Shown here: positions 28,201-40,894 of the stretch, in pieces | How the letters are laid out: each line of letters begins with the position of its first letter | Position numbering within the stretch: position 1 is the first letter of the stretch | Assembly (NCBI GenBank): GCA_028023455.1 | Contig: JAQFVV010006470.1 | Location: 961,800-1,025,799, forward strand | Length of the DNA stretch: 64,000 bases | Origin: Epiperipatus broadwayi | Lineage: Eukaryota > Onychophora > Udeonychophora > Euonychophora > Peripatidae | Direction of reading: 5' to 3' | Translations under genes and position numbers: made by a program | Notes under the pieces: model-generated | What the model was told of the DNA's origin: nothing | What the model saw: only the letters and a program-made list of their open reading frames with translations | Databases searched by the model: none

Positions 28201-29502
28201 TACATTCACGCCCACAGAGAACCATAAGTATTCATAACACAATTTGAATAACGAGAAAGTTCCTTTCTATTTGATAAATATATAATCTTTCCTTAGATTC
28301 ACTTAAGTTCAAAGTTCATGTTTACAAAGTTCAGTAACAAAGATAAACTATTATGACGAGGAAAGTCTTAAGATTTATTTGAGTAAATTTATGTTGGTTA
28401 ATTACGAGATTGCCTTACAAGTTTATTAATTGAGTGAGTGAACATAATATAAAACATATTTACCTAGGATTTGTCTTGGTTGCAACGAAGGTCGATTGGT
28501 CTGGACGAGTTTGGGTGTTTCACGGAACATTTCTTTTATTAGGAGCATTCACTTAACACGACGATGTTATCAGAATTTCATAGCTTCGGAGATGTTTCAG
28601 TAGCGGAGCGCCGATCAGTCACTGAAGGGTTTATTAGCCCCTCATGACAGTCGACGCTCTTGGTATTAATTTCATGATGATCATTTTAAATATTGAGGAA
28701 TAACCAAGCTAATTCAGAACAATTCTAATTTTAAATAAAAGCATAAGCATCGGAATAAATGAGCAGGTGGTAATTCAGCGTACTGAGAATTGGAAAATAA
28801 AAAAACAACAGCAAGGATAACGTATCTATCGAAATGAATCGAATCGAACCGACCATTGAATAGGTTTTGACTGGTATTTATAAGGGTTGATCCATATCTT
28901 AGGATCCAATCTACCCCCATAGTTCCCTGTTCTTGGAGTTGTCGTTCAGGTCCGCGTTTGAGGTACCTGTTCACTCACTCTTTGTGCTAAAGGCAATATT
29001 TATTTTGAGACAATCTCATTTTGCAATCTCACTCAACCAACCTTATTCCTTCACACCTCAAATGCATGCGTGTGTGCGTGTGTTTTACTAGAACAATACA
29101 AGTTATTTTAAATTTAGAAGTCGAGCATTTATCTTTTCCTCAAATCTTTTCTATAAGTTTTATTCTAGTTAAAATTATATTTCTAAAATAAACATTTTTT
29201 AATTCCCCGTGGTGATTTTGATTGATAATTATTTTTATTATTTTAGGAGTGCATATTATATTTTATTATTTAGGAGAGCAAATTATTTTTTGTTATTATT
29301 TTTATTATCTAAAGGCTTTAATCATTTAATTAGACGTTTTACCGTCTGCATTTTATCAATGTGTTTCATAAATGTATTTATGAGAGAAAGAAAACTATTA
29401 CTAATTACGAAAATAAAGTTACGAGTGTTTTATGTTGCTTGCTGGTGTGTGTGTGTTTATCGATGTATCCTAGATTTAATATTGATGTAACGCTGTCTCG
29501 TT

Positions 29503-29505
<3 letters not shown>

Positions 29506-29546
<41 letters not shown>
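29506..29546. repeat. (TA)n microsatellite
   Basis: TA tract shared as boundary by TGTAACG element copy 3 on the left and the long foldback on the right. Confidence 0.9.
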
Positions 29547-29547
<1 letters not shown>

Positions 29548-29549
<2 letters not shown>

Positions 29550-30041
29550 AATATTCACTAGAATAAAAACTACAAAATTTTTAAAAAATGCCTATATAAA
29601 ATTAAAGATTAAAATTCTTTACTATAGCTAGCTTCGGTATATTCCACCATCTTAAGTAGCAATCCGTTAATATTTAAATATGATCATATTTAAATATTAA
29701 CGGATTGCTACTTAAGATGGTGGAATATACCGAAGCTAGCTATAGCAAAGAATTTTAATCTTTAATTTTATACAGGCATTTTTTAAAAATTTTGTAGTTT
29801 TTATTCTAGTGAATATTGTTATTATACTTATATTATTTGATTTTACATATTTTATCTGGAATTGCTACATAGAGAGTTTGATCATATTTAAATATTAACG
29901 GATTGCTACTTAAGATGGTGGAATATACCGAAGCTAGCTATAGCAAAGAATTTTAATCTTTAATTTTATACAGGCATTTTTTAAAAATTTTGTAGTTTTT
30001 ATTCTAGTGAATATTGTTATTATACTTATATTATTTGATTT

Positions 30042-30048
<7 letters not shown>
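29548..30048. mobile_element. Long near-perfect foldback plus tandem third arm
   Basis: The left arm (29548-29683) and right arm (29684-29819) are reverse complements around TGATCA, with no spacer and only two differences in 136 bp. Both differences read as A opposite C if the plus strand is folded. The sequence starting GATCATATTTAAATATTAAC at 29682-29850 is repeated without a difference at 29880-30048, giving a direct period of 198 bp. (TA)n lies on both outer sides. There is no coding capacity. A transcript would form a 136-bp hairpin. Confidence 0.85.
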
Positions 30049-30090
<42 letters not shown>

Positions 30091-30099
30091 ATATATATA

Positions 30100-30156
<57 letters not shown>
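30046..30156. repeat. (TA)n microsatellite, interrupted
   Basis: Long TA tract with two short interruptions, directly after the third foldback arm. Confidence 0.9.
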
Positions 30157-30161
<5 letters not shown>

Positions 30162-32550
30162 ATAAAACTTTTATATAAGTTGCATTCAAACTGAGATATA
30201 TGATTAATCCTTTTTTTTTCTATTTAAATTTTTACTATTAGCAAATAATAACAACAAGTAGTAAAATTATACTTATACAGTCCTCCCACATCGCCCTCCT
30301 GATCTTTCTTACATTTTCATGCAAATCTCATTTAGTTTGTGTTTTGTTTATTTTGTTTGTTTTTGTTCTGTGTGCACAGCTTTTGAATTTTATAATCAGT
30401 TGAGATATATCTGATACATTTTTGGTGAACTAATCCTCGAGGTTTATTATTTCTGTTCGAAGTTTTAGCACAAAATCCATTTTCCTTTTAACTGAGTAAA
30501 ACATTATTTCAAGGTCTTTATTTAAGGAAATCATCTTAGATATTTGTAAACCGTATAATGTAATGCAATAATTTTCAATTCATTTCTAAATTTTTTTATT
30601 CATTTAGGGTTCTTTATATAAGATTATATTATATAGTTGAAGATAACCAGCTTTTCTGTTTAGACGTATACGTTGGTCTAATGTAGCTTCACTTCAAGAA
30701 GTCTACTCATCCACCTATTTCTGCATGTATTCACATATTATTCCTTTAATTAGTTCTATTAATACTTATTTTTATTCGCCTTTATGAGTCATTTATTTTT
30801 CATTGACCTATGCTTAATTTAATTTACATCCATACTGTAAGTATTTCAAATGGGATTTAACACTCAGTGACACACATCAGTTTCAGTAAATTCAAGTTTG
30901 AAATAAAGATTCATAGAATACAGTGTTTCCTCTATTTTTCCAGAGCAAATGAGCAAAATTTTCTCTGCCGTTTAATCTTCATTGTTTGCTACTGTTAAAA
31001 AGATTGATTACGTTTGTATGGAAAGAAATCACAAATTTGGTCAACCACCAGACAAACAAGTCTGTACCCAATATAAAATTTTACTCAATGATCATTTCTT
31101 GCAAGATTATTGATAATTTTGACGAAATTTTTCATCCAGGAACAGAAACCAGAAAAAGTAATATAAGACTTAAAATTTTAAGATGAAAATTGCTAATTTA
31201 ACCTGATGTTGTTCCTCTAGCCTGCCTGATGATGGATAGAGCCCCTCCTAAAGGATGGATTGGGTTTTTATACTATCTACATCCCCCTTTCAATTCCTGA
31301 ATGATTGACTTGCCAAACTAATTACATCTAAATTTTAACTGGTTGATTACAATTGTTTATAAATTATTTATTCATACTTTGTGTAGTTATCATGTGGTTT
31401 TGTTAAAATTTTTCCTGCTTGTGGAAATCGCTCTGAAAAAATAAAAATCAAAGTTTCAAATAAAAAAAAAAAGACATAGCAACCTGATTTTAAACCTATA
31501 ATTTTGAATGGGTATTGACTGCTATCTATAAGTTATTGACACAAAATAATATTTCTTTAAAAGAGATTTCCATAGATCCTTCACATTATTTTCATTGATT
31601 AGTAATTAATACTATAATTAAAATTTATAATAAATTTTATACACATATACTTCCATATACACATAAAACTCTATCTAAACCGATTGTTTAATACTATGTT
31701 TAATTCTTAATCTGGTTTTTTTTTGACAACATACTTTTATTAAATTATAGCGTTATAATTTACTGTTATAAAATACGATCGTTTATTCTTCATTCTCACG
31801 AAATTGACTTTGTAAATTCTAACCCCATTCCTTTCCTTTTCAATCTCCAAACTATTATTAATAATGTATAAATGTTGTTAACACATAAATTTCTAACCTA
31901 CTATTTCTGCTTTAAGATTACTTTATTAAATTGACACTAAAATAAAATAATCTCTGTTTTATATAACTTTATGAATAAATTTTGATTTAAGTGCTAAGTA
32001 AATTACGTAAATATATTGGACTTTTATTCTGATTAAACTTAGCACGCGTAGAAAGCTTATATGTTACCACAAAATATATCTTATGACAAAATTTTACGAA
32101 ACACTGTAATAAAAAACTTAGCTTAAAATTTAATGGAGCTTTGGCCAAACCCAAAGACTACAATATATACACATATCGATACACTTACTGAAGTAATTGT
32201 GTTTGAAAAAAAAAATCCCCCATTCTTCTATCTCTTTACACTGACTTGTTATTTTGTAACAGAGTGCCAAATTTAGCTCCTTGTAAAATATAATATGGCT
32301 GAGTAATATATATATATCAACTGTTTTTTTTTTTTTTTCTGTCAGCTCATATTCATACATATATACGCATAAATATATTATTCAAATCGCGTATATATTA
32401 TTTTAAAATAAAATAATATTTTTTGTACTAAAAATAAATAATAAAACTTTTTTTAAATGAAATTTTAAACGTGTTCAAATCAATTAAATCAAGATAACAA
32501 CATAAAAAAAAAGATCCTGCAAGTTTTTTTTTATAAAAGTCTGTCAATTG
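30157..32550. other. AT-rich intergenic stretch, nothing recognised
   Basis: No coding region with recognisable features was seen. The 66-codon plus-strand open frame at 30986-31186 shows no domain and is not called. Confidence 0.5.
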
Positions 32551-32655
32551 TTTTTTTTTTTTTTCATGTGTCAAAGCATCAGCCGGGAAGCGAACTACAA
32601 ATCCAAGACATCTGCTTGTAAGGCTGCTGTGCTGACCACTCGGCCACCTATGCTT
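32551..32655 (-). mobile_element. tRNA-derived SINE, copy 2
   Basis: On the minus strand it reads GGTGGCCGAGTGGTCAGCAC (A-box-like, close to Ser/Leu tRNA) and GTAGTTCGCTTCCCGGC (B-box-like). It continues GATGCTTTGACACATG and then an A-run seen as poly-T at 32551-32564. The head and tail match the copies at 20115 and 61341. It has the best-preserved A-box of the three. No target-site duplication was identified. Confidence 0.7.
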
Positions 32656-33846
32656 AACTTTGTTTTATTTGTCATTGTTAGAAATTCTTAGAGATAGAAG
32701 GAAAAAGTAATATATATATTTTCTGTAATTAGCTCCATTGTTGAAACTTTGATAGTGGGGATCATTTTGTGCTATCTATTTACACCCATCAATTTGGAAT
32801 GTTTCCACAGAATTATAAGTAACATTAAAAAAAACGATAAATTATTGGATTGCCTTTTGTTTGATTATTAATGGGTATTTTGCCAAAGTTAGTGACTGAA
32901 CTATTGGTTTGATTAGGCTCCGATTCTTCAACAATTTAAAACCTGCAAAGCCATATTAAATAATTAAATAGTTCAGAGGATATGTTGAGTGTCTAGAAGT
33001 ATCATGACTTTCCCCTTGGAGAATCTCTCTTTCCAACCCAACTTGGAACTCCTAGTCTGTATATACCATAATTATTTGTAAATTTCTATACATTTGGATA
33101 AAGTATGATGCATGCTTCTTTGAGAATGATCTCTTAAATCAGGATTAGTAATAAATAGCTCAGGATGGTTTGATTAAACAAATGTGAGGGGAGGGAATGA
33201 AAAATAAGTAAGAAAGCTAATGTAATATATATTTCAACATTGGTCAAATGTCTGTTTGATTTTATTTAACTAGTTAAATATGATGTCCATCTTATAGAAT
33301 TTAAGTCCAAAATAAATTTTTTTATAAATTGCATTTGGTGATTGCCGTTCGTAAATAAATAATCAACCATGATTGTGTAAACAATCTAGTTCCAAGCTAG
33401 GATTGATTGGTGGCGCCCTCGAACGAACACCATATTTTAATAATTTTTGAAAATTTATGGAGAAAGTCAAAATGTCGAGGTACAATATAATGAACAATTC
33501 TTGCAGTTTATTAAGTAATCAAAATGATGTATAAAATATGCAAAACAGCTGTAAAGTGAGCATATGGATTATTATTCCAATAGAACTAATCTAGTATAAA
33601 ATACATTTGTCAAAATATGTTTCGATAAAAAATATTGATTTAAGAGTGTAGGAATTCATCTAAATTCAGTAAATGTTTTTCCTCAATCAATGGAATTATT
33701 GTTATTGCAATATCACTTAGATTGGATCCAAAGTACAATAAGACTGACTAATGAAATAATAATAAAAGTGTCCAAGCCATATTACAATAAATTAAACTGA
33801 AAAGCTATATATTTGAACCTGACAATATCCCTTGAAAAGTCTGAAA

Positions 33847-33890
<44 letters not shown>

Positions 33891-36800
33891 GATCAATTAG
33901 TAAAAAAATCAGACATCTCTAGATAATTAACTTTCACAGTTGAACGGCAGTGAGCGGTGTGTATGTGGAAAGTGCTGTAGCAATCATTACTCCACGAGAA
34001 AACAAGACATACTACAATAGGTTTTAAGTATCAGAATGTCAACAGGGAGTCACTGAATTCATCCCAAGTATTAGCTTATGCTATGGCTTAATTTGCTTGG
34101 GCTATCATTTCATAGGTGACATTATATATATATATATATATATATTTCACCGGTCGGTTTTGTATGTTTACATAACAAGATCTAGCATCTAGAAAAAAGT
34201 ACCTCGAATCCAATCATGTGCAAGATACATAAGTCAGGAACCCTCATGTATTCTGACCTATTTGCCTACTCCCCAGATCTATCAACTTATGAGCAACAAT
34301 CCTGATGATATCAATCTCATTTCCTCTTTCACAGCCAGCATCGCTCATCGGAGACACAAAAAGACTCTAAGCTAACTTTAAAGATAGACTAACTTAAAAA
34401 CAAACTATACTTTAGGAGCAATGAAGGCTCATGACCTTACATATTAATTATGTAATTTTAGCAGAGATCATCTAGTCATTATGAGCATAACTTATAAATT
34501 AATAATAACTTAAATAACAGAAAGCAATGATTCGAAAGTTGATATATATATTTTAAGATTTGTTATATTAATAACAGAAATAAATGTGTCTGATTATTTT
34601 TCAGACACTAGCCTCATAACCATTATATATCGAATTCAGATTTTATAATAGATTTGCTAATATTTGTGGCTATGCCAATAATAAATACCTTACAGAAGTA
34701 GCGCTATGAGAAAATATTTTTAAGATAATATTCTACTCCCAGAGAAAGTGAAAAATAGCATTTAACCGATTTTTAAAGAAAATATTTTAACTGACCAATA
34801 TTATATTTTTATAGAATATAATCATTAATTTGATTTATAAAGTGGCAGATGTGTGGGATGCTAATGAATATTTATATTAATAACAAGTTTGTCATAATGA
34901 CATGAATATTAAATAATGAGCAATAGATGTCTGTTTTGGCAAAGTCACACTACTACAGCTTATGGATGTTCATGGGTTTACTAGAATTATAATGAAAGGC
35001 AGTACATGCATGGCGTCAGGCTTGGGTGGTCCAATTATGGATCCCGGAGTGTGCTTCATGAAGTTTATTAAATGAGAATTACCGATTTATCTGCAAACAT
35101 TGGCAGGATCGGTTTAGAAATGAAGAGTGGTCGGCAATGCATTTATTGGGCTGGTTTTTCCAGATCGCTCCCCATATAAAACATGCACATACAAACAAAT
35201 ATGTCCCCAGGGTGTTTTTACAGCCTGGTTCAAGGACATTGAGAATGACGATGGGGCTCAACTTAGCAAATACCTCCATATTACTGAGAAGAACGAATAT
35301 ATATAAAATGAAGTGGCCTTTATGCACGCAACGCTTGAGAATAATGAAGCATAAATAGCCCTATAGACTATCTTACTTATTTAATACCGAAAAATTATGG
35401 AATACCCTGTGTAATAGTATGAATTAATTACTGATCAGGCATGGATGATAGATTTAACTAAATATATAATTTTAAGATATAAAGATCCCCCTCGCTTTTA
35501 CTTTAAGTTATTCATAACTCCCCACACATTTCATAAATATCAATCTCGGTTAATAAATGCTTTATGAAAGTAAATAAAATTGATAAATAAATAACTGGGA
35601 TGATGGTAATAGTTGGATAATATATATATATATATTAAAGTTAAAATAGCGCATTTTTATTTAGAAAGCAAAAAATAAACATTTTAGGAAAATAGATGTT
35701 GATCTGTTTTCTATAGCAATTTTTTATAACTTAATTACTTTATTTTTCAAAATTGCATGCCTGCGTAAGACTTATTTTTAATTAATTTATATGCTTAATT
35801 ACCCCATAAGTAAAGGTAGGAAAAATAGAAATAAAATATGTATTAACAATTTTGGATATTATTATTGGCATTTTAAAGAAAACATAAATACATAAATATA
35901 TTATACTAGAATTATTTGCCGCATAGAAATAAAGAAAGAAAATATATTAAAAGAGGCTTAATGAGAAACAGTTATATAGAGTTATAGAAAGTACATAGTA
36001 TGAAAAAAATTATATTTAGTATCAGAACAGAGCATCAGGATTATAAAGAAAGTGGGATTTGAAAATCAAGAGCAGCTAAAGTTTTTTTACCTTGATATCT
36101 GGAATAGCAGTCTTTGATAAGCAAAATATTCATCGGCATTAGTTCACTAGATCTAGGGTTCAAATATATGGCATGATAGACAGCATTTACTTTATTGGCA
36201 GGCATTTAAATTTTATTAGTATGGGATCCAGAGCTTCCCTATGGGAAAAGCCTATTGGAACAAAGGGGAAGGTGAAATTTCCCCTACTCGTGGCACATTG
36301 GTTGAAAATTAAAATTGACGTGGATTATGTTTGGCATCATCATAGTTTGATTGTCTCTCTCTCCTTTTTGGATTCAAATCCAGCAGTATTTATACTTCTA
36401 TTTTGGTGCTGTTGCATGGCAACTACTGCTGGACCTGAGGCAGTTTAAGCACTTAATGTACATCTAAAATCGGCTGACCGGATACTTTCTTATCTGGTAA
36501 GACTTTTGAAACAATGCAATTCTGTTATCAGTTTCTTGAACGATTGTTTTAAAATAAGTCTTTATGATTTTGAAACAACCTGGCATGGACAAAATTTCCA
36601 CTAATGGGTTTATTTTATTATTACAAAATTGTAATCTTTTTACTTTTAACTAATGGGCTTTTCCGGGTAATTGTTTTCGAGAGACTTTTTAAAAGAATTG
36701 CATCATTTCTGACTGCTAAATTACATATGAAAAAATAATGAGTTTCATATATGATTTTAAGTACAATTTATATATAACATAATTTTTAACGATTTGTTAG

Positions 36801-37067
36801 CAATCTCCTACACTGAAATATATATATATATATATATCATTTATTTACGCACACATGCATATGAAAATGATATTAAATATTTATTTATTAAAATGGTTTT
36901 TTAGATGAAGATATATAAGTATTTACGTGATTTGTGTTAAAATAATAAAGCAATATATATATATATATACGTGTGTGAGGACGTGTTTGAACATAGTTAG
37001 ATGGTAGAAGATTGGATGTGGGCTGTGAAGCAAGATCTGAGCATCAGATCAGCTGCTTCAATATATA

Positions 37068-37112
<45 letters not shown>

Positions 37113-37434
37113 TATATATATATATATATAGTTCCCTAAAAACATATACACAACAATGAAATAATTTATCTTTTTTATATTGTCCACTTTGTTATTAAAT
37201 GGCAATTTGTGTTTGATAGAAAAATGCTAAATAAGCATATAAGCAAATGTGCAAGTGTGTCAGTGGTGTTAAATAATTTTATCATGCATTATTAATAATT
37301 AATAAATTTTGGGAAGGGGAAGTAATTTTAAAAGTAAAACATAAATTATAGCTTGAAATGGAAAAAAAAAGCAAGTTGTTTCCATATGTTCTATTTAATT
37401 ATCAAATAAGTTTTAAATATTCTATATCATATAT
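32656..37434. other. Mostly unassigned intergenic stretch
   Basis: It contains TA tracts (33854-33887, 34122-34144, 35619-35634, 36819-36838, 36955-36968, 37056-37130) and several slightly GC-richer blocks. At about 33390-33430 there is GGTGGCGCCCTCGAACGAAC. The block at about 34930-35360 has overlapping 73- and 82-codon open frames on opposite strands, and 36173-36448 has a 91-codon plus frame. None of these frames has a recognisable domain, and they may be pieces of old repeats. No RNA gene was seen. Confidence 0.45.
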
Positions 37435-38670
37435 TGTAATGGAAACTGCCCCTTGGTAATAATCAATACAACAATAAAATGAAAAATACAACATTTACAA
37501 ATTAAAATTTGTCTAGGGGACTTTCCACATAATCAGCAATCGACTGGATACAGGGTGGAATGACTGCATACAATTCATTTTTGTAATTGATTAGTCAGTC
37601 TGAGTTCCAAACAAGGAACAAATTGAACCCACATAAAAAAAGCTTCCATACAAATACAATTACATTAAATAATAGCTACTTCAATTTCCCTCAACTTAAT
37701 ACTGTTTTTTAAATTGACAAGTAAATAAGCAACTTGGTGTCCAATGAAAAATTATAGACAACATAATTATTAACAACAACAATAACTTTAATTGAAGACC
37801 AAAATTATATGATAATAATAATAAAAAACATATTTATATATAAACACTTCAAATATTATATAAAGATCACACGTGAGAGAGAAAAGTCATTGTAATTTAC
37901 AATAACACGTTGAGAGGAGTTGTAGACAATATTGTTACTTACCTTAATGTGTTTGTGAGCTCACATATATATTTTGTATAAGTAATGTGGTACTAATGTC
38001 ATTGAATGTCGATTGGCAGTATAATATATTAGCTTATTTTGATTCATTTCTTGGTAGTTTTTTTCTATTAGAGTTTATACTACAGTTTTCTTCTTAGCAT
38101 TTAAAATAGGAAGATTCACATATTTATTTATAGAAGTACATTTTTAAGAGATAATCACTTTAAATAGACAGTTTGTTTTCTATTATAGCAAATAACTGTC
38201 ACATCTACTGTCATGCATAGATCAGCAGAATCAAAGTAAATTTTAAGGATTTTCTTTGCCTACAACATTATAGTCATCTACAATACTGAAAATGTCAGTT
38301 AAGCACATTAAGAGGGTCTCTATTCCATACAATTCATGATAAAAACTTAAATATCCTTGCAAAATTTTATTGACTTTTATACTATAAAAACTTGACAATG
38401 AATTGTTACAATTCATTCCACTGTTTCATCGAATGCAATTGATTTAGAAAACTTATGTTGGCTTCCATGGTCACATTTTTATTTTCATAATTATTCTTTA
38501 CTTTAAAAGAATAAAATAATAACACATTTTTACCTTTGAACTTATTTTTCATTTTCTAAAACCACTTTAAAATTTATTATACATACATAACGATTAATAT
38601 TTTGTTATACACAATAAAGACTTATATTTATGTAAATCAATGCCGGGTAAACTCAGATATGAGAGTTGCA
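37435..38670 (-). repeat. Candidate 3' LTR (left copy)
   Basis: Shares with 40895-42160, in the same order, GGTAATAATCA near the plus-strand left end, CACATATATATTTTGTA, GCAGTATAAT, TAGAAGTACATTTT, TAATCACTTTA and a GTAAACTC phrase near the right end. Divergence is high, with many small indels. Confidence 0.55.
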
Positions 38671-40079
38671 TTGGCCACACCTCTATTTTAAAGTAAATTG
38701 GAGTCAATTTAGCCATAAAAATCACTTATTTTTATACCTACATAATAAGAAAATATTTTTCAATGTTAAAATAATGCCATGTTTAGTCATACTTCTTTGG
38801 AAACGTACTTCCAATCTGTAAGAATATAACCACTAAACATCTGATTGCTCTTGTTAGCACAAGATGGCACTACTATATGGAGAGTGTTGTTTTGTTTTGA
38901 ATTGTTTAATAAGAATATAACAAATGATGTAGTTACAAATCAAGTACATTTACGTGAAAATGTGTCATTAATTCAATTAAAATTATTTATAGGAGTTGAT
39001 CATCTGCTTGCAATGTCACAATGAACAAAGACATCTTACACTGACAGTGAGTGCATTATGCAACATGAAAACCGAGGGAATTATATCAACAAAATCATAT
39101 AATAAACAATACATTTAAATAATATCTTGCTATTTTATGAGACTTAGAGGCTGCCAATATAAAAAATATGACTCTCTCACTTTTGAGACTTTGAAGCTGA
39201 CAAATATAAAATATGATTAAATCACTTTTCACATTTACAGACTGATAAATGTAAATATAATATAGTTTGGAACAGTACTGAAATAAGAACTCTGAAGTAT
39301 AAGGAAAACATAAGAACCTCAACACAATGAAATACTCTTCATTCATCAGAAATAGAGAGATAATCGACCATTGATAAATTCGTAACATTAATTTTTATTT
39401 CAAACTATGTAATGTTTTGCTTTACATGATTAATCAACATTGAAATTTAAATTCTGAGTTTTGACGTTTTTCTTTAACTATTCGTTTATTGACATTATTG
39501 GAAAATAGAGTATTCAAATTACATTAAAATATTTAAATATAATTTAAATATGATAGAAATAATTCTGAGTTTTGTATTAACATTCAGAGTATAAAGACAG
39601 TACTTTTAATTTTTAACAATGTTTCAATACTAAATGGAATATCATTGTTATATCTATTTAATTTGCCATGAAATTTTTAAAGATTGTTTTAGCATTTGAA
39701 CAGTACAATTCATTTTTTTAAACTAGTCATTTTTAATTTCTTGCTCAATATAATCTGCCTTTGTAATGTGTGCTATAACATTTTTGTCGATTCTCTTCTA
39801 TCATTTACATATTCACAAATCCAGAGTGATCAACATAGAGACTCTTTTTATTTACAGAAGGATTACATGTTCTTCTCTCTAAATAGTTTTTAATCAATAT
39901 GCAGGTCTTCCAGTTGGAATGACCTCTCAATCCTTTTATTTATTATATAGTAACTCGAAATTATTTTTAGAAAACGAAACATATATTTTATTTTGTGTTT
40001 TGTAGTTCTACTTTTTAATCCCATCTTCACATAATTATGGCTTGAACATGATTTCTTATGCAACCATTTACATAGCTTA

Positions 40080-40800
40080 ATTATTCGCCTACGCTCTGTA
40101 TTTCTCTTTTCTAGTTCTCTATATTATAGTCTGGGTAGTTTCTAATACTTTTATTGCATTCCCTACCAAAAAACCTTTGGTATTTGACTCTATTATTATG
40201 ATCTTGTTGATTATCAATCCTGACGTTATTCTGTGTGAACTCAGATACAGAGTCAACTACAATACAAATACAAGCCTCCAAAGCTTTCATGTTAAAATTA
40301 TTTACATTATCAATATACAGAACATTTTTAACTGACTCAGTTGGGCATTTATCTATAGCATCATCTGCTTCATCTATTACATTTTCTTTATTATTTTATC
40401 TAATCTCATTCATCAGCTGGGCTGTATTACCTTTTGCTTCTGGAAATAATTTTTTAATTTGTTTTCTCAGTTCTTCATTCTGTCATCATTTTTAACTTGG
40501 TCTTTATATTTTGTCAACATGTTTTTCATATTCTGTTTAATTCCTTTATGTTTTAATTTTTTTGTTCACGTCTGTGAATAAGCTTATTATTATGTTATTA
40601 AACTCACTATCCTGCAAGATACTTTCATTTTAATGCCTTATTTTATTTATTTCCATATTACTATTATCGCTACCAATCTCTTTCTATTATAGTTTTTGAT
40701 CTAAGACATTTATGAGTTTGTTGATAGATTTTTATTTAGCATATTACAAATGTTTATATTTTTCATCAGACTAAATATTTATATTCCATATTTCAATGAC
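40080..40800 (-). pseudogene. Gag-like remnant of the minus-strand LTR element
   Basis: On the minus strand about 105 codons with few stops read RKQIKKLFPEAKGNTAQLMN, ENVIDEADDAIDKCPTESV, NVLYIDNVNNFNMKALEAC, then DNQQDHNNRVKYQRFF. The composition is that of a charged Gag-type protein, but the family is not recognised and no zinc knuckle is intact. The opposite-strand open frame at 40235-40495 is its shadow. It lies right after the candidate 5' LTR, as gag would. Confidence 0.35.
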
Positions 40801-40894
40801 TAATGTTCCCCAAAATGCAAATTGAATAGTAAAACTACACTGGGTTCAATCCCTTCTTGTTTTAGTCAAGATATATCCTGAACATGCTCCCAAA

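Larger units (their letters stand above)
27399..29505 (+). mobile_element. TGTAACG-family element, copy 3 (complete, divergent interior)
   Basis: It begins TGTAACGGTAATCCCC and ends with the hairpin TGTAACGCTGTCTCGTTACA (29486-29505), with (TA)n on both sides. GGGGGCGCCAGATACG lies about 110 bases in, echoing GGGGCGCCATCTAGG in copy 2. Otherwise the interior is not obviously the same as copies 1 and 2, so this is a related subfamily sharing the ends. It is GC-richer than its surroundings. Short open frames (for example 27569-27835 plus, 28714-28974 minus, 29209-29490 plus) have no recognisable domains. It contains the adapter-like scar at 28181-28200. Confidence 0.6.

Noticed and set aside
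35137-36448. Open frames at 35137-35358 and 36173-36448 as genes
   Set aside because: No domain or splice context is visible; noted only as unexplained blocks.
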